Shown here: one piece after another, positions 62,529-64,000 of the stretch | Layout of the letters: the number at the start of each line of letters is the position of its first letter | Position numbering within the stretch: position 1 is the first letter of the stretch | DNA from: an uncultured Sterolibacterium sp. | GTDB lineage: Bacteria > Pseudomonadota > Gammaproteobacteria > Burkholderiales > Rhodocyclaceae | Assembly (NCBI GenBank): GCA_903904605.1 | Contig: CAIVDC010000008.1 | Span: 118,849-182,848 of the forward strand | Direction: 5' to 3' | Length of the DNA stretch: 64,000 nucleotides | Notes under the pieces: generated by a model | The model's database searches: none | What the model was told of the DNA's origin: nothing | What the model saw: only the letters and a program-made list of their open reading frames with translations | Program-made: the position numbers and the translations under genes

Positions 62529-62542
62529 TTGACTTGCATCAA
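62529..62542 (+). promoter_or_regulatory. FNR/Dnr-type box TTGAC-TTGC-ATCAA
   Basis: TTGAC-N4-ATCAA matches the FNR-family consensus TTGAY-N4-RTCAA. It lies 136 bases before the small membrane-protein gene and 197 bases before the divergent glycerate kinase start. It suggests oxygen- or nitric-oxide-responsive control of one or both. The remaining 62333-62677 gap holds no gene. Confidence 0.55.
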
Positions 62543-62677
62543 GCCCGTGGCGAAGTCCGCGCGTACGCTCCGATCATGCTTCGAAACTGTCAGCTGCCAA
62601 CACTCTGAAAGCCTGGCCGCCTTGCCCCGGGGCAACTGCCAGATGCGTGTCACCATCCCCATCGGGAGAACGCGATC

Positions 62678-62842
62678 ATGGGCAAGACGAAGGCGACCGC
62701 CAACATTCCCCACGCCGGCATCAAACACAACACGTGTTCCGCCAGAACGCATCATCACCCGTCGCGCGGCTTCGACTGGTTCTGGCTCCTGCTGGCGTTT
62801 CTCGCGGTGATCACCATTCTCCTGGCCACCGGCGCCGCGTGA
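62678..62842 (+). CDS. Small single-helix membrane protein
   Basis: A 54-residue protein not matching a family I recognise. The hydrophilic N-terminus has a run of histidines and one cysteine (HNTCSARTHHHPS). It is followed by one strong membrane helix (WFWLLLAFLAVITILLATG) ending the protein. CGGGAGA lies upstream of the ATG. The topology and an FNR-type box upstream resemble small subunits of respiratory complexes, but there is no such complex nearby. It converges with the DUF1345 gene, 22 bases away. Confidence 0.6.
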   Translation: MGKTKATANIPHAGIKHNTCSARTHHHPSRGFDWFWLLLAFLAVITILLATGAA

Positions 62843-62864
62843 GGCGACCGGCCGGAGGCTGACT

Positions 62865-63551
62865 TCAGAACAGTCCGGAGGCGATGTTGATGGTCAAAGC
62901 CACCAGCGTCGTGTTGTAAAAGAAAGCCAGGACGCAGTGGACCAGACCGATCCGGCGCATCGTCCGCCCGGTGATGCTGACATCGGCCGTTTGGCCGGAA
63001 GTGCCGATCACGCAGGAAAAGTAGAGAAAATCTCCGTAGTCAGGCGCGTGGCACCCGGGGAATTCCAAGCCGCCCGGGTTTCCCCGGGCCTCGGCGACGT
63101 AGTAGTCGTGGGCATAGTGCAACGCGAACATCACCTGGGTGAAAGCCCAGGAGGACAGGATGGTCAGCGCGGCCAGGGCGATATGCGCGTAGCGCAGCGT
63201 GCCGTGCATGTCCCTGGCGACCGCGAGTTCGGCCACGATGGCGCCCAGACTCATGATCGTCGCGGTGACCACGAGGATCAGCACGACATTCCTGCCCTCG
63301 TCCTGCTGCAGCGCGCGACCCCGCATTCCTTCGTGCGTCGACCGGAGCATCATGCGGGCCGCGAGCAGCAGATAGAGGCAGGCCCCGACATTCCAGCCGA
63401 CGATCAGGCAGGTCACCTCGTGCAGAGCGTGCGACCAGGACAGAATCAGCACCGTCGCCAGGCCGACCAGGGCACAGGCGATCAGCCTCAAGCGCGCGAC
63501 GATCAATCTGACCAGCCTGGGCCGGCGAGGATACGGCGGGTTCTCTTCCAT
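62865..63551 (-). CDS. DUF1345 family membrane protein
   Basis: A 228-residue membrane protein with about five helices ([58 protein letters not shown]). Conserved DUF1345 stretches are [17 protein letters not shown] and [19 protein letters not shown]. Its function is unknown. It is divergent from the ornithine-cyclodeaminase-family gene. Confidence 0.85.
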   Translation of the reverse strand: MEENPPYPRRPRLVRLIVARLRLIACALVGLATVLILSWSHALHEVTCLIVGWNVGACLYLLLAARMMLRSTHEGMRGRALQQDEGRNVVLILVVTATIMSLGAIVAELAVARDMHGTLRYAHIALAALTILSSWAFTQVMFALHYAHDYYVAEARGNPGGLEFPGCHAPDYGDFLYFSCVIGTSGQTADVSITGRTMRRIGLVHCVLAFFYNTTLVALTINIASGLF

Positions 63552-63647
63552 CGGTCCATGCTACCGGAAAAGCCGGGCAGTACCGGAGCAATGCGCGTTT
63601 CCGATCAATGGACAGCGGGCCCCTCTCCATAAGCCAGGAAAGGGCCG

Positions 63648-63668
63648 ACGTTCCTTTATCTGGAACGT
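63648..63668. promoter_or_regulatory. Inverted repeat upstream of the last gene's promoter
   Basis: Perfect 7-7-7 arms ACGTTCC / GGAACGT stand 11 bases before the -35 element of the promoter described next. The position suits an operator for a dimeric regulator acting on either divergent gene. Confidence 0.4.
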
Positions 63669-63679
63669 TGTTTCATTTA

Positions 63680-63708
63680 TTGAGGGAACCCGCGATTCCC
63701 CCTACAAT
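63680..63708 (+). promoter_or_regulatory. Sigma-70-type promoter with structured leader
   Basis: TTGAGG and TACAAT are separated by 17 bases. The predicted start is near 63715, giving a leader of about 130 bases before the last gene. The leader has two stem-loops: GCCCGG-N7-CCGGGC (63764-63782) and GGCGCG...CGCGCC (63797-63827). The second ends just before the ribosome-binding site, so translation may be regulated. Confidence 0.5.
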
Positions 63709-63845
63709 GGGCCGCAGGCAGATATTTCGACGACCTTGCCCGCCGAAAAGCATTCGAGAATCCGCCCGGTTCCGATCCGGGCCCGATACGGCCATAGGCG
63801 CGCAAACTGGCGCTTCGCAGACGCGCCAAACAGGAGACGAAGCAA

Positions 63846-64000
63846 ATGCGAGTGCTCGACAACGAGGACGTGGAACAGCTCTTGACGATGCCCGAGTGCA
63901 TCGACGTGCTGGAACAGATGTACGGCGACTACGCGGACGGCCAGGCGCTCCTGGTGCCGCTGGTCGACAACCTGTCGCCATCGACCGAAGCGGGTGCCTA
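63846..64000 (+). CDS. Ornithine cyclodeaminase/mu-crystallin family protein, partial
   Basis: Only the first 51 codons are in the window: MRVLDNEDVEQLLTMPECID followed by VLEQMYGDYADGQALLVPL. This is the N-terminus of the ornithine cyclodeaminase/mu-crystallin family, NAD-dependent enzymes acting on amino acids or imines. AGGAGACGAAGCAA precedes the ATG. The rest, including the Rossmann fold, lies beyond the right edge. Confidence 0.75.
   Translation, partial: MRVLDNEDVEQLLTMPECIDVLEQMYGDYADGQALLVPLVDNLSPSTEAGA

Noticed and set aside
62394..62810. 138-codon open frame overlapping the small membrane-protein gene
   Set aside because: It has Arg/Pro-rich shadow composition, no ribosome-binding site and no recognisable domain; the shorter frame has both a binding site and a clear membrane helix.
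63764..63790. tRNA T-arm-like GGTTCCGATCC
   Set aside because: It belongs to a simple 6-7-6 hairpin; no acceptor stem, anticodon arm or D arm can be formed around it.

Overview
The window is GC-rich, densely coded bacterial chromosome that most resembles a betaproteobacterium of the Rhodocyclales type. The main evidence is the flagellar block: an FlhDC master regulator combined with FlhF/FlhG, two stator systems and CheV-type coupling proteins. Two Liv-type transporters, a decaheme outer-membrane cytochrome and aromatic/amide-type catabolic genes fit the same assignment. The taxonomy is inferred from gene content, not from a marker gene. I saw no rRNA, convincing tRNA, CRISPR array or insertion sequence.

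Region 1 (1-17 kb, minus strand): a flagellar/chemotaxis block. In transcription order it runs flhD-flhC, motA-motB-cheR-cheB-cheV-cheV-cheY-cheZ-cheA, flhB-flhA-flhF-flhG-fliA, then a second MotA-type gene cut by the window edge. CheB has no receiver domain, two CheV proteins follow it in tandem, and FlhG has lost both P-loop lysines but keeps its FlhF-binding helix. Region 2 (17-21 kb): two tandem HDOD-receiver-GGDEF proteins, probably diguanylate cyclases, upstream of flhDC.

Region 3 (21-25 kb): single genes for a Nudix hydrolase, a TonB-like protein, an HNH nuclease and a YgiQ radical-SAM protein. Region 4 (25.3-32.3 kb, plus strand): a seven-gene co-directional set. It encodes an M24 protein with a Cys in place of one metal-binding Asp, a CobW-type GTPase, a DoxX protein, a Gfo/Idh/MocA oxidoreductase, an EboE-like TIM barrel, a 3-hydroxyisobutyrate-dehydrogenase-like enzyme and an orphan sugar-binding protein. 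Together they look like an undescribed sugar or polyol pathway. Region 5 (32-38 kb): a ClC channel, a DUF599 protein, a DHA2 drug exporter and an MsbA-like ABC exporter.

Region 6 (38-45.5 kb): a minus-strand operon of a bicupin, an SDR lacking its catalytic residues, a Liv binding protein, LivH, a LivM-LivG fusion and LivF. A divergent XRE-cupin regulator faces it across a symmetric promoter/operator. A truncated amidohydrolase lies at the operon end. Region 7 (45.5-52.6 kb): a small lipoprotein, an OmcA/MtrC-type decaheme lipoprotein without MtrA/MtrB partners, and a NarL-type two-component system. Region 8 (52.6-59.6 kb): a dienelactone hydrolase and a second Liv operon with an embedded amidase, ending against a truncated peroxiredoxin. 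Region 9 (59.8-64 kb): a beta-propeller-like lipoprotein, a glycerate 2-kinase with an in-frame stop, a small membrane protein behind an FNR-type box, a DUF1345 protein and the start of an ornithine-cyclodeaminase-family gene.
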